A DNA stretch of 64,000 nucleotides from Ligula intestinalis (Eukaryota > Platyhelminthes > Cestoda > Diphyllobothriidea > Diphyllobothriidae): the NCBI GenBank assembly GCA_036362985.1, contig JAYGXS010000003.1, positions 32,009,644 through 32,073,643 of the forward strand, given 5' to 3'. The notes under the pieces were generated by a model. It was given only the letters and a program-made list of their open reading frames with translations. It did not search any database and was not told the DNA's origin. This document shows positions 34,559-47,599 of the stretch, one piece after another. Made by a program: the position numbers and the translations under genes. Positions within the stretch are counted from its first letter, which is position 1. Every line of letters starts with the position of its first letter.

Positions 34559-35111
34559 AAGTAATGCATCTCATGTACCTCTAGTCCCAAAATTTTGTGC
34601 CATGGAGATGGTGGTAATAGGGGTTATGGGGCTGGAGAAATAGGATAGGCAGTGAAAGACATTTGTAGGAGTAAGTGTAAAGTAAAAAAATGTGGTTGAA
34701 TTTGTTTCCCGCGGCTGCAGGAAATTAATTGTTCCGCATGTATATTGACAATGTGCTCGGCGCTTCGCGCAGCGGAATATATTGATCTAACTCCAGACTA
34801 GTAATTTGGACCTCAGGTAAGTTGAAGTAGACGATCTCCTAACCACCATTCTTTTTTCTTGGGAATTTCAACGAAAACGCAGTTTGATAATCGGATTTTT
34901 TTCGCAATACGTTAACCGATAATACAAATGACGAGAATCTATAGATATAAATCAAAAAAATTTGTAACTAAAATGAAATGCATACAGCAGTTAGTAAACT
35001 ATAGTAAATTACTTATTCTAATTCCTCACCCATAAAACCCCTATAACCATCATTTTCGTAGGCAAAAGTGCTAGGACTAGGGATATATTTGGTGCACTAC
35101 TTAAACTACTG
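34559..35111 (+). mobile_element. terminal-inverted-repeat element, copy 2
   Basis: Same order and orientation as the copy at 28566: a left end with CTCATGTACCTCTAGTCCC, AGTAAGTGTAAAGTAAAA, CTAACTCCAGAC, and a right end whose complement reads GCACCAAATATATCCCTAG. Divergence is substantial, so these are old copies. Confidence 0.65.
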
Positions 35112-35414
35112 TTTTGGTCCATGCTTATGAATTACACTACTCAATTAACATGACCTGGTATGCTAAATAAGAGCTCGAAACACTTGATAGGGGTTCCAGG
35201 GTTGCTGATGAAACACAATTAACATTAAATTAATTATGTACCATAACAACCTCAAAAGTACTAGCTAAAAGCACAGACAAGTTTATCTCACCACTCTTCT
35301 AGTGCTTTTTAACGCAATCGCAAGCGGTTTGGCTCGTCGATGGGTCTCCCCCATTCTCGTGTATAAATTACAATTTCAATTTTGCCTTGTTTAACTTCGC
35401 CTTCTTTGTTTCAG

Positions 35415-35555
35415 CTCACGCGGATCTATAATTCAGTTGATGATGTGACAGGTTCATGTTTACCGAAAGTACGATCGGCACCATTTAGATCGGTTCCTGG
35501 CATCTTTGTGAGGACGGAGCTTGGTGTAGGAGTTAAGACGTCCTTGAGATCTGAT
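35415..35555 (+). CDS. possible internal exon, unknown gene
   Basis: A long pyrimidine tract and acceptor (CTTCTTTGTTTCAG) precede 47 open codons in phase 0 (LTRIYNSVDDVTGSCLPKVR...), ending at TCTGAT|GTGAGT. It has the same length and phase as 23466-23606, and might belong to the same gene 12 kb away. No family recognised. Confidence 0.3.
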
Positions 35556-37890
35556 GTGAGTTGTCCTCGTCCTGTAACTATTTGACGGTAGGTAAACACT
35601 TAGGCGACACCCCTAATGAATTCAAAAACGCACAAGAAACTGGCTTGTCCGTCATTTAGTCTTGCAGCATACCTTCTACCCCTTTTCTGTTCGGGGAAGG
35701 TACCAGGGTACGTTGCGTTATCTATTTCACGCATTTAAATACTATGCGATTGAACAGGTGTTACACGAAAATTATTATCTGCCCCGAGGCTCGGTTCTCA
35801 TCATTGACTTGCAGTTTTTCTAAGCACTGCCATTAACAGGAAGGGAAATTCATAATCTGTTTTACCATGCGCAGCAATTGGGATGCTGGAGCAGATGGTA
35901 AATAAACCTTTGCTAGAGCTACCTGACCTCGTTACGAGAGGCCATAAGGAAGGTGTTATAGCCCAGTTGTTCCAACCCGACTAGTAGGCAGAAGAAGGCA
36001 AGAGAGCGGTTTTGATAAGCAATGGTTTTATTCAACAACAGACAAAGACAGTGGAGCTTGCTGAGTTCTTCCGCTTGTCCAATCCGGTGTATTTATCTGG
36101 TTTTGGGCTTTCTAGAATATTCCTGGCGTAGGGTGTGCACCCGGACATTCTGGACTGCGGCCACTTCCTGTGCTAGGTGGGCGGTCGTCTTGTTTGCTCG
36201 ACACACGGCGTGGACGGCTGACATGTGGGCATGACCCTGCTGGCCTGTTCTTTCAACCGATGCCCGGAGTGCATGGGGGTCCTGCCTCCGTAGCAGAAGG
36301 TATCCTCGGTATATTTACCTGAGAGATTCCGTTTGCACTGTTCATAAGTAAAGTGTTTAACTTGTCGGAAAACACTTCTTGTGATCACATCGGAAAGTTG
36401 CGACCATATTCCTGGCTCTATCTAGAGATCCAGTTCTTTAGTACGGAATCCATCAACCAATACGTGAAGTCCCACTTGGCATATTTAACTTTGCGTCGTT
36501 GCCTATAACAGATAAAAAGCATGATAACTCATTGTTGTCACATGTCGCCCAATTCACGCAGGTATTACTCAAATTTAGCTTGCATGCAGATCAATCTTTC
36601 CTATAAACGACCTCTCTTCAATGTACTGCAAGTAGTAGTATCATATGCAAACGATTTACTTTCGTGACGTTAACTTTAGGATTATACTTCGAGTTTTCAA
36701 AATCGACTAAAACATCCATAGGCTCACTCAATAGAGACTGCGTCATTAAGTATATGTTTTATATCTTCTGGGTTCAGTTAGCTGTTAGACGACGACAAAC
36801 CAAAAGTGTCTGCCAGTAAAACCTATATGACATCAACTTTCTCTTCCCAATTTGACTGCAGATGGGAGCTGTAAGACGAAATATTTCTGCGACAAGTTTA
36901 ACGAAGCAGTCGGTGTCCTTCTGGTGTGATTCATTTGTAAAGCAACTGCGCTAAATAGACTTTCAAAGAGTTCGAGTTCGGGCCCCGTTTAAGGGCTGGT
37001 AACGAAGACGCAAACTGGACACATCTTGATCACCTTCCAATTCAATGGGAACATGTTTCTATAACTGACTGTTTGGTTTGCAACCGTTTGCCACGGTCCT
37101 CTGTTAGAGCTAAAAATAAGGAAGATGTGAGCATCACCCCTTATTCAGCTTTTCAACCGGGGTCAATCTCGGATCGTCATTTTGGACCTCGTCTTCCTTG
37201 TTGCCCGAAAGTGAGCGAAAACGTAGAACTATTCAAACTTCCTGTGCGATGTTTGTTTGCATTTCAAGTTTCATGCCTTCATGCGTCGGCTAGTAGACTC
37301 TGCTTACAGCTGTTTATGCGGATTCCGGGAAAATTTTCTACTCTTCACCAAAAAAGTACGTAACCGAAATGCCGCAAATTCCGAAAAACCATGCATAGCG
37401 TCAAACGTTTTGTTTTAAATGGCTGCCGAAGTGCAACAGGCATTCGGTCCCACTGAATACAAAATGCTAATTTAAAAGTCAACACATGCAAATTCTCCTT
37501 AGAAAACATCTTGACTTCTCAGAAATACCCAAAAAGTGTGTTTGGCCGTTTAAGTCCTATGGCCTTTTACTAGCATGAATTTGCGGGAATATTTGTGAAC
37601 CATAAAAAGCCCAATAAACCTGGTCTTCGTGGGAAGTGAATGGAAATATCACAAGTTCGAAATGCGCATATTTTACCGTTTGCAGAAAATCAAGCATTAT
37701 TAATCTGCAGCTCAAACTCGGAAATAACTTGACAGTTTCTAACATTCGAATCGTAAGAAGGGCTTCAAAATTAAATGGATCCGATAAATTAAGGATAAGG
37801 ATGACAGGGTGGGCTGCATAATCCATACATGGGAACCGGGACGGCTCACTCACTGAAAATATTTCGCTACAGGATGAAGTTCAGGAAGGA
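35556..37890. other. no gene recognised
   Basis: A GC-richer patch at 36020-36300 is open on both strands and resembles neither a known domain nor another repeat in the window. Confidence 0.4.
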
Positions 37891-38115
37891 TAAATGTTCC
37901 CGTGTCTTAACACTAACACTCACTCTAATATAAAGCTATATTTTACCTTAATCCGAATCCTAACGCTACACAAAATTTGAAATCCTATTGTAAAGTCGAA
38001 CTCAATATTTAACCCCTTATATACTGCGGACCCTAAGACCACCTCTGACATGAAGCCTAACCTAAAACTTAACTCTTAACTTAATCTTAATCCCAACCAT
38101 AATCCTTACCCTTAT
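37890..38115 (+). repeat. decayed TAACCC-like tract
   Basis: Scattered CTTAACACTAACACT, TAATCCGAATCCTAACGC and AACTTAATCTTAATCCCAAC units. The sense is the same as the array at 32850. Confidence 0.45.
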
Positions 38116-41100
38116 TTTCCGAGGATGTTGCGCAAAGCCGTATGGGTTCTGGGCGGTTACTGTTTCCCTGTCTTTTAAATGATGATTAGTAAAAAAGTTC
38201 TTCGATGCGACATTCTGCCAAAAACACTGAAGCAGTCTACAAAGTTAAGGGATGCGAAAACGGCCCCCTGTTGTGCCCTCCACTTTCCTCAGAGGCAAGA
38301 TGTTACTTTGCCCTCGATATTACAGTCCTATTTACTACCTTCCCTTAATCCTAGGTTCTGTTGGATGATTAGAAATGCATAAAAGAGTGGCAATATAAAT
38401 ACAGACTAATTACTTATATTGATAATGTTTGTTCAAGTATGATGTTCACTTATACGTCTTTCATATATTAGAAAAAAACAAGGTGCATCTTTTGTAATAG
38501 GCAGTATTCAACTATAAGCTTAAAATATAAGGTGGAGCCCAGTCCCCTAATTCCTGTCCCCCATGATTGTAAATTTTTCAGGGAAATTGCAAACGATGAA
38601 ACCACTTTTCATATAACAATTTCTTCAGATAAGCTCTCAGTCTTGTTTCATCGCAGAAAGGAGATCTTCCAAAGTTACGGTTTCCAACGACGCATCATTA
38701 TAATGCGTATGTGGTATGCAAATGTTAAATGTGATTCAGGGTTTTCATTGGCCAGCATGGGGCAAAAAATCGCGTCCAGGCTTTCATTAACGTAGGGAAC
38801 GTTCTCAACTTTCAGTTAAACTTCAATACGAATCTGTGCTGTCAAGGCCATTTTGGACCTCACGAACTCTGGAATAACGATATTTTGTCTTGTATAGCAA
38901 CCCTTAAGACAACTGACAAGGATGAATTGTCAACCACTGTGTAATATTTAGGGGCAGTTTCCATGATTTATCTAGTGGGCAGGACAGCCACTGACTGGAT
39001 TGTTATAATTCAACCGTCCAGATCCACGAGCCAACTCTCCAGCTTAAGATTAATTTAGACCAGACAATACATTTGTTGGCTTAGGAAGCATACCTTTCCA
39101 GCAGTAGATTAACATTCAATTAATTTAAAATTTCATGGCTGCAGAAAACCCTCCAGATTAAAGCAAAAAGGGCATAGATGGCTTCGAAAATATTTCTAAA
39201 TGCTGCAGTTTTTGTCACATTGTGCTTTTAAAGTGTATAATTGTCCTCTTTCTGGCTTCACGCAGTTTTATAGAAATAGTTTAACGCAAATAGAAGAAAT
39301 AAAATCGCCTTGTGCCACTTTGGTCGCTTGCAGGGACCTGTTTGCTGGTTCCAAAGTGGAATTCTAATCAGGAGCTCCCGGTGGCGTTCCGACAGCATGA
39401 ATTAGAATTTTGGTTGACGTCAGGAAAACGAAAAAAGGTGTCTTTGTGTTTTTCCTCTTCGCCACTATATCATCTACATGAAACGCAACACGGACAATCG
39501 TTATATATTACCCACAGTTTGCCATGGCATTAAAACCTATTTATATACTGCTACTTGCATATTTTTTTCACGTTTCAGAGACCGAAGTGTAAATAAAATT
39601 AAGACCAAAGTTAACGTGCTTCCACAGCATCTTCAGTAAAAACGAGCAGACGAAAATAGAACAATATCAATTTTACATCTAGCTTCAGGATAAATTTGAT
39701 CTTTGACAACATCGTCGGAACAATTTAAGCGTCATAATTAAAGCCTAGACCTGCCGATAACTTCAAAAGTCTGCGGGCACGTTGGTCAGATTGCCGAAAT
39801 TCAGTCATTGAGTGACGAAGTTTTTTAAAAAAGGAGTCAGTAAAATCAGGAATAAGTGTAGGGATTTAGCTTACCGGATGCGGAAACTACCATTCTAAAC
39901 GGAGACTGATCCTTATTTATCAGAATACTCTATTCATAGTGTTATTTTGCCGCTAAAAACACAGTTAACAAAAACGAAATTTCAGTCTTTAGCCTCCTAC
40001 AACTCATGAACGAGCCAAATTACTTACTTTAAATGAAAGGCACTATCGTCCACGTTGGAGTTTTTGCAAAATAGTATGAGATTACAAAGTCAAATTTTAA
40101 AAGAGCAGTTGGCGAGCACAGGTAAGCCTACGATATATTCTTTTTGGGCCACTACATTTATATGGGAACGGGGTCAAAGATGAATATGCGGTCAGTTATG
40201 TTCGTCATTTCATCCACGTAGGTCGGGTGGCGGGTGTGAGACCCGATAAGACACGGTTGATGTGCACTAAAGCACCTCCTGCAAGCTCCACGTCTGACAT
40301 GGCCAACGGTCGCTTAACTCTATGCGCTTTTGGGCGTCTTTTCTCCTCCCCCTTCCATTTGACAGCCTCAAGCCAACCACACCGCCGCGCAACCAACCGT
40401 TTTTTTGTCAACCCCCACACTCCCGAATTCCTATAACGCACTTGAATGAAATGCCGAGCATAATTGATCGCATGTTCACCTTTGGCCCCATTCCCCTATA
40501 GATGTTTTTGCTGGATGTGAATTTATCAAAAGTCTATGTACGCTTGCCAACCGCTCTTTTGAATTTCATTTTTGGGAATTTTTTCAACGTAAAAGTAGTT
40601 TTATTTATTGATACTTTTGAGAAATGTTAATCCGAAAATTCCTTGAAAGCACTTCCAGCCGTCACTTGAAAGCAAATTGTTTTCTCGCAAAAATCTCAAA
40701 AAACTGATATACCGTGTCCAAGCGGTGTGATCTCACAGTTTGATGCCCTCGGTTCGGAGCGAATCTTTTGTGAACCTGTGACCTAATACTGCTATAGAGA
40801 TAAACAGAACATCTTCTAGTGATCAACTGGATTATTACTTTGTAAAATCCTGCGGCATTTCGTCGAGTTCCTAAGGGTGCTTCACCGTATTGATGGTTTT
40901 CTCTGTGTTCCAGATTTTGTATGGGATTGTGTCGCATTTACGCCCTCAAGAGGCGTCATTGAATTCTATAATGCAACCTCACTCGACGGAGCAGTTTTAA
41001 AGAATGCGAGCTGTTCAGTGGCCCTTGTCATATAGACTCCATTCTTCATTTATTCTGTAAAAATGGACTGATTTTGCTGTGCAAAAGAGAAACAGATTAA

Positions 41101-44100
41101 AAGACTAGTCCGTTGACATTATATCACCTTGACCCATTAATCGAATATTTTTTTCCTTTGACGATCTTGTTCATAGGGCGAGCGCTGGTTTAGTGATCAG
41201 CATTTTGACTTTTGTCATCCTTTGACAACTACTATGCGAGTATCTTTAAGCAATTTATCCTTCCCTAGTCGTCATTAGCTGTGGAAGGATATTATGGTCT
41301 TCCTCCATCGAAAAGGCTGGGATTTTATTGCAAAACCTCCTGAACCGCTGTATGCCCGTCAAATTTATAAAAATTGATAAAATTTTTGGTTGTCCGTTAT
41401 TAAGTCTGATAGGAGAACAACCCAACAGATAGAAAAAAAACCTTATTTGAACACACTACATTATGTACTTTGAACTGGTATATAGCCTAGAGCTAAACAC
41501 ATAAAAAACCTACCATACAGAAAGCTGCAAGGTTAAAACAAATAGAAACCAATTTAATGGTAACAGCCTTTGGACACCTTGCATCTCCTTGTCCAAGCTC
41601 ATTTTGAACTATAAATCAAATAATTTCCTTTTTCTTTAAACTATTCCACTGAGTGGAACACCATCTTATCTGCGATTAGGATATTCCAAGCACAAAGGCA
41701 GCGTTGAATGAACACTAAACAGACAATACTTAATTATAAGGACTGCACATAAAAACAGAGGAGAACTTACTTAAAAAAGAGTAGCTATTGCATCAATAAG
41801 TGTCGAGAAATGTTAATCAATTTATCACTGAGGTAGGCAAAGAGTTTGCTTAGTATGGCCAAATACTCGAATATAAATTTAAAAACTATTGAACACCAAT
41901 TAGTCCCTCGGGTCCAAACCACAGCTAAAATTGTACTGAATGTCAACAACAGTCCAAACTAACATTTTGTGGTTATATTGAGCAAGAATGGCTCCATATT
42001 GTGCATGCATGCAATGCCATATAGTTTAACACAATGTTTCGTAAGATTGAACTTACGCAAATACGCACTCACTAAATTACAGAAAAACATAACCACATTC
42101 GCGAGGATATTTCTATCCGAGTTGAAAGGATTCAGACGATTGAACAGCTTTAAATTGTTTCAGGCTAAGTAAACTATATGGGAAAATATATAAGCTGTAA
42201 GCAACCTCTTGACATACAACAGAGATTTGATTGTCAACAGAGTTCAACGAATAAACGACTAGCCATGTTGGACGAGGCATTTATCTTATTTACGTTAGCC
42301 AAGTTATAGTTTCTGCAGTCTTCACATTTGAGCGGAAAAAAAGGAACGAACTTTTTTAATTTTTTTGCGAATATTTAGCGTTGTAGCCGAAATTGTTACC
42401 ATTATGCTTCACGAAACAAGCCTGTGTGATGCTATTCGAAAGTTTTGCGTGTCTTGTTATAAGCGCATATTTTAGAAAAATCCTGTTTTCATCTCATCGA
42501 AGATAAAATACTGCAGATGTTAGTCAAACCAGTAAGGTTTGATTTGAATGAGCAGAAACCACTTGTACTTTTGGACCGGAAAAAAAACGTCTTCTTGAAA
42601 AAAAATTGATTTGTGCTGAATTAATTCCTTTGCTATGCATTGGCATGAGTGCGAGCTCTTTGTCAGATGACTTTTAAGAATGTTTTCACCTGAGATGTGT
42701 AGCCTGTCTAAAAGTACAAAGAACCGCAAATTAGGAATGATCCAAAAAGGACAGAACCTCAATATCGACTCAGTAAATTTTAACACATGTAGAACAGAGC
42801 CGTGTGATCTGTGTTAACACATTCAAAACACAGAACGTTGTATGAACGTTCCTATCACATGCCTTTTGAAGTCAAGACTCTCATCAGTTCAAAAATACCC
42901 AAAATGAGCATAAAACGGAACATTTAAAAGTACTAGCGGTACAGAGGACTAACAGTCAGGGACCGATCTCGTGAGAACTTTACCAAAGTTCTAAAGTGCT
43001 TTCTCGATTAGAAAAGATTTATAGAGTTAGTTTGTAACACAAAAAAGCGAACGGAACGGTTGAAGATATGTAAGATACTCTAGACTGCCGACTTTGGAAT
43101 GTAGGTCTTTGAGGCCGTCCGGAAAAACCCCATTTGGAGAAATAACTACTAAAGTAGCATGTATTTTTGGCATTTAAGTTTAATGCCCCATAAATTGGAA
43201 CGTTTTTTTATTGAAAACATTTACAAAGGCATCATTCCTTGAATATATTTGGTAGAGAATGGGAGATAGGATTAGGGTTTAGCAAATTTTTTCCACTCCT
43301 GAGTAATTCGAATCCTAATCTGCCCTTTAATTTGCGGCAAGGCTTTTTAATATGGAACATGTATGCTTTCACTGGAGAGAAGTGTCATACATTCATGCCT
43401 GTAGGCTATTAATAAATAACCATCTCGCGTTTATTTCGTTTAGAAATAGATGTGGAGTACTTCCTGACGGGTGTTTATAAATGAACAGACATGATGTGAG
43501 TTTAGTGAATATTTTATAGTTTTGAAAAAAATCAACAGATGAAAAATTTTTTAAAACCGAATATTTTTACTTTTTGAAGAAGTGATTTGCTATCAAGTGG
43601 TTCTAACATATCTAATATTTTAAATGGCAAGTGGAAATAAATAGAAAAATGCATACTCATTAAACATTCATATTTTTTGAGTGCATTTAGTGCAGACGAA
43701 AGCATTGCATACATTTAAAAGCTAGGCGGGCGATTCTGTTTCCATGTTCAGTTTATTTTGACATAAAAGTAAACCATGTCCAACTGTATGCTGCATAATC
43801 ACCTCAGAATCTGAGGTCTTTCGCATTGGGAACGCACAAAACGGCAGCGGTGATAGGAGCTCGCAGCCGGGAACTGTATATAGGTGTGAGAAGGAGTGAG
43901 AACAAGCTTCGGTGTTATGACTTTGGGAATGATAGCTGATATGTAGAAGCATGAGAACGGGCGTGGGGCTGCGAGTGAACCATCGTGGAGAGTAAATATC
44001 CGTTAAATTCATTGACAAGTGTACAAGAACATTTTGCTTGCCAACAAATAAGGCCATGCTGTTGAGAGGATAGAAAACCCCCACCACCCCAGGGAACCGT

Positions 44101-45150
44101 GCACTAAGACTGAAAGCCTTGATAGAGCACACGTCTTCGCATGGGATAAAACTCGCATCGTCGAAGTTTGCCAATCCTTCAAAGGCCGAGAACTCCTTGA
44201 GTCCATGAACTCCTATAATTCATGCATCAACCCGCATATTAGGTTAGATGTCGTGTACAAAATGTCAAAGATAAATTTCAGAGGCAGTAAGCGATCGATC
44301 CAGACCGACGCAAACTGCCACCACAAAATAACGCTCGCAGTAGCTCAACATTGGCATTTTTTAGCATTTTTGAAATTTAGTCATTTTTTGTCCATTCACT
44401 CACGTCTGATGACGACCTGTGGAATCAGAATTCATAAATTACCCAATTTAGTAACTTTGCTTTTCCAAAGAACGTACTTGCCTCCAAATGTTATCTATTC
44501 GAATGCCTGTCTTTCAATTCTTTCGAAGGATATATGTATATATTTGAAGGTGATAATTTCCAAAATTATTGAGTGCATGACATGAAAGGGCAGACCCGAA
44601 TTTTAAATGAACGTTTGGGTCGAACACAATCAGTTACTGTGAACTGACCAAGCAATGCCCTTCTACAATTAAGTAATACTGCAAGTGGTATAAATTCTAC
44701 ACGACAAAGACGCTTAACAGTACGCCCAAGAAAGGAACCGGTTAAAAGCATTTACAGTCGATTGCCTATCGAATGAGATATCATTAGGTACGCAGGAAAA
44801 TGCACGTTGCGCAAAATCAGACCATACCGCGTATTCCTTAGCCTAACAGCAGCAAAGAAATTGTCGTTCTTTATGAGTAGGCCTACTTAAGGCCTTTGAC
44901 ATAGACTTTCCTCTACCTGCTCTGCTTGAACCCGTTGATCTAGAAACATTTTTTTCGTTCGCAAAACAATACAATTAACAGATAAGATGAGCCTTGATGG
45001 GGTCAGCCATTTGGGGTTTCTAAGCTGCAGCCCCTAGGAAAAAAGTAGAGACTATAGCCCTACCTCTTGTTAATCCCGACTTGTGAGTACGCTGCGTCGA
45101 TGACGAGTTTGCTATTTGAAGCAGAGTTTCCCAGGTATAAATTTGTAAAC
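38116..45150. other. long AT-rich desert
   Basis: No gene supported over 7 kb. The only repeat noted is at 40230-40400 (matches 24195-24335). A weak exon-like stretch is at 39334-39440 (acceptor GCTTGCAG, donor AAAAAG|GTGTCT). PLE-tail-like strings occur at 39600-39650 (minus) and CTGATGACGACCTG at 44408. The 43722-44174 minus frame has no recognisable domain. Confidence 0.45.
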
Positions 45151-45154
45151 TGAG

Positions 45155-46532
45155 AGAACAGCAGGATTTACTGGATCCATAAATTTCAGGAGCGCTCATT
45201 AGCTGTTACTTCTTTAGGCATAACATGTATGGCGTAAGTGAAATACAAAATTGAATTCATACAGAAAAATCGATACAAAACTGCAAGATCATAGGATGTG
45301 GCCAAGAGGCTAATCAATAACATAGAAAAGTTAAAACGCAGTGGGCAGAAAAAAATAGGGAAAACGTGTAATGCAAAAACAATTGGGAAGGGGACTGTAA
45401 ATCTGGGAGCCGGATTTTACCAAGGCAAAGCAAGGTTAACCACATGCACCAACTGTTTACATAGGTCAAGTTTTGACCGCCGTATATAGGCTGCCTCCAG
45501 CTAGCGCAGTGAACGAGATGTTTGTGCTCAAACAAGTATTCGGAATAAGGTTTTAGGGCCCACAGAATAGCTCGTATCTAACAAATATTTGGTAATGGGA
45601 ACGAGGCGTTCTATGCGAAAAGCACTATAGGCAATTATCCTTAGTTCTGGCTGCCAGCTGTTTTTGCGTTCGCCCTATGAACTCAAATCCGTAAGTGACT
45701 GTAAATTCACAGACACAATTGGAAGTGGCGTGCAATGGCAAGGCATCCTTCGCACCAGGGATTGGTAGGGCCTGAATTGGGGAGCAAAGTATGAGCTCTG
45801 CAGCATAGTGAGTTCTATTAATGGCGTTAAGCAGGTGTCTCTTGATCGGGTTTAATATATTATCGCCCTTAAAGGGCAAGGAAACGAAAAGAGTTTTTTT
45901 AAGCTAACTGCTCTGTCCTTTTGGGTCATAAGGATTGACTATACTTGTCAATAAACTAAGCTAGGTATCCCCGCTTCAGTAAAGGATCTTTGAGACTTTT
46001 TAATTTGGCATCTAATGCGTCATCTAATGTGTCAGAACAGATGTTTCTGGTCCTCTGGAAAAGAGTATAAACCAAGTTGCGTTTCCGTTTGATGGGAACA
46101 AAACTTAGATAATGCAAGTACTGACCTCTCCAGGTATTCTTATGGAAGACCGTTCGTGTAATGGAACCATCAGCTTGTCTGAACAAGTGAACGTCAAGGA
46201 AGAAGAGCTGATTCTCTCGTTTATGTTCCATAGTAAATTTAATCTTCGGATGCAAATTGCTCATTTCGGACAATAATTCTTCAGCTTCTTTCAGGTTGTC
46301 GACAACTGCGAAAAAACCATCAACATATCGCCTGTAAAGGGTTATCTTATCCAATTTGGAAGCTAATTTTCCTTCTTAATGGCCCATACATGTGTCATCG
46401 AAGGTTGTTCCAAGTGGGCTCCCCATTGTGAATCCGTAAATTTGTCATTCACGTTATGCAATGAGAGGTAGCAGCTGATAAGCGCTAGTGAAATTTATGG
46501 ATCCAATAAATCCTGCTGCTCTTGCAATTTAC
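45155..46532 (-). mobile_element. Penelope-like element copy 2 with inverted ends
   Basis: The coding remnant (46440 down to 45600) is flanked by about 85-bp inverted repeats. GAxCAGCAGGATTTACTGGATC.. lies at 45160 on the + strand and the same words at about 46530 on the - strand. Copy 1 has the 3' arm only. Inverted or direct flanking repeats are known for PLEs. Confidence 0.7.
45600..46440 (-). pseudogene. PLE RT-endonuclease, disabled
   Basis: On the minus strand: FTMGSPLGTTFDDT, an in-frame stop, then LASKLDKITLYRRYVDG. The second catalytic Asp of YVDD is changed to Gly. The frame continues through FFLDVHLFRQADGSITRTVF and stops near 45956. After a frame change it resumes at 45879 with PFKGDNILNPIKRHL and the endonuclease CVCEFTVTYGFEFIGRTQKQ. 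Clearly inactive. It is closely related to copy 1 (same linker and endonuclease motifs). Confidence 0.75.
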
Positions 46533-46984
46533 AAGTTTGCTTTTGCTAAAAAGGACCACTTGGAAACAGTGCGCAACTTGATTCATTCAACAATATCAGG
46601 AAACACAAGTGATACATCTAGTAGACGGGTCAGGTTTGAAAGGCTCCAAAGATCACAGTTATAGATTAAACTAACAGATTTCTTTCTTATTTATAGGCAC
46701 GATTAAACCCAATTTCAATTATTCAGGTGCTTTATGCAGTCATATGAACTTAAAATACTGACTTAAAGTCAGCGTTAAAGCTTATGCATATTCGTCTAGG
46801 TTTGGCGCAAACCTTGAAAGCCTTCAACAGACACCACCAGAAGTAAAACGCGATCATTTTTTGGTCCAATTTATATTTCTGCACACCTTTGTTTTTTAGC
46901 AAATTAATAATTAGTTGGTTATCTCGAATGTTATTTATTATTACGAATGAAGGAGAACGTTCGCCGAATTAACAATCTGGGCTA

Positions 46985-47290
46985 GTGTATCACATCCCAT
47001 GCCAAAACTGTCTTTGTTATTATACAAGCCAAACTGAACGCATGTTCAGATCACGCATACATGAGCACAAATTGGCCGTACGACGAGGTGACGAAAGATC
47101 GCAAGTTGCAGTTCACGTTTATGAAAAAAGCCGTGAGTTCAAATTCGCGGCCGTCAAGGTACTCGCCCACGCCAGAAAAAAGACGAGCAGAGAATTGATC
47201 GAAGCCTGGTCCACGGATGGGAATTCAGGCAACCGATGTGTCGAAGTGGTGCCGGCGTACAGAGCAGTGCGCAATTACGTACAGTCATAG
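46985..47290 (+). pseudogene. PLE GIY-YIG endonuclease domain
   Basis: An open frame of about 101 residues: VxYHIPCQNCLCYYTSQTER (C..C, YYTSQTER in place of YIGxTGR), SRIHEHKLAVRRGD, a His/Tyr segment, ELIEAWSTDGNSGNRCVEVV, ending NYVQS and TAG. Full-length domain but without an RT upstream. It belongs to a different PLE lineage from copies 1 and 2, whose domain reads CVYEF..FIGRT. Confidence 0.75.
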
Positions 47291-47504
47291 CCAGACGTCT
47301 GACACAGTTAATTGGACCCACATCTTCTACAATTTTCCCATTTTCGTGGTTGATGCCCTGGATGAACGTTGAAATCCCTGACGCTTAATTGCCTCTACCT
47401 TCCCTTTTCAAGGCTGTTTGTTACCCCTCACGACCTGATGACCCTTTAGAGTTGATTATTGTACACGTACTATAACTAACCCCGCTTTTGTTGTTGTTTT
47501 TTAA

Positions 47505-47544
47505 ATTTTGACGACGGAGTCCTGTAAGAGTTCTAAAGCTCAGG
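47505..47544 (+). ncRNA. decayed hammerhead downstream of GIY-YIG
   Basis: TTGACGA (C3 changed), C, GGAGTC/GAGTTC with one mismatch and loop CTGTAA, then TAAAGCTC (G12 changed) and AGG. The palindromic AGCT is kept. It is homologous to the intact copy at 31790. Confidence 0.65.
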
Positions 47545-47599
47545 ATAATAAACAAAGTGATCTGGTGCTCGGCTATTTTTCTTCCTTACAAATGTTATT

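Larger units (their letters stand above)
46970..47570 (+). mobile_element. Penelope-like element 3' end, copy 3
   Basis: An endonuclease remnant (46985-47290), a 215-base 3' UTR sharing TTATTGTACAC..GTAC and TTTTGTTGTTG with the element at 31436, a decayed hammerhead (47505) and a tail. This one locus joins the GIY-YIG coding end to the ribozyme in the expected order. Confidence 0.7.

Noticed and set aside
43722..44174. 150-codon minus-strand gene
   Set aside because: Cys/Ser/His-rich without motif. An overlapping frame is equally open.
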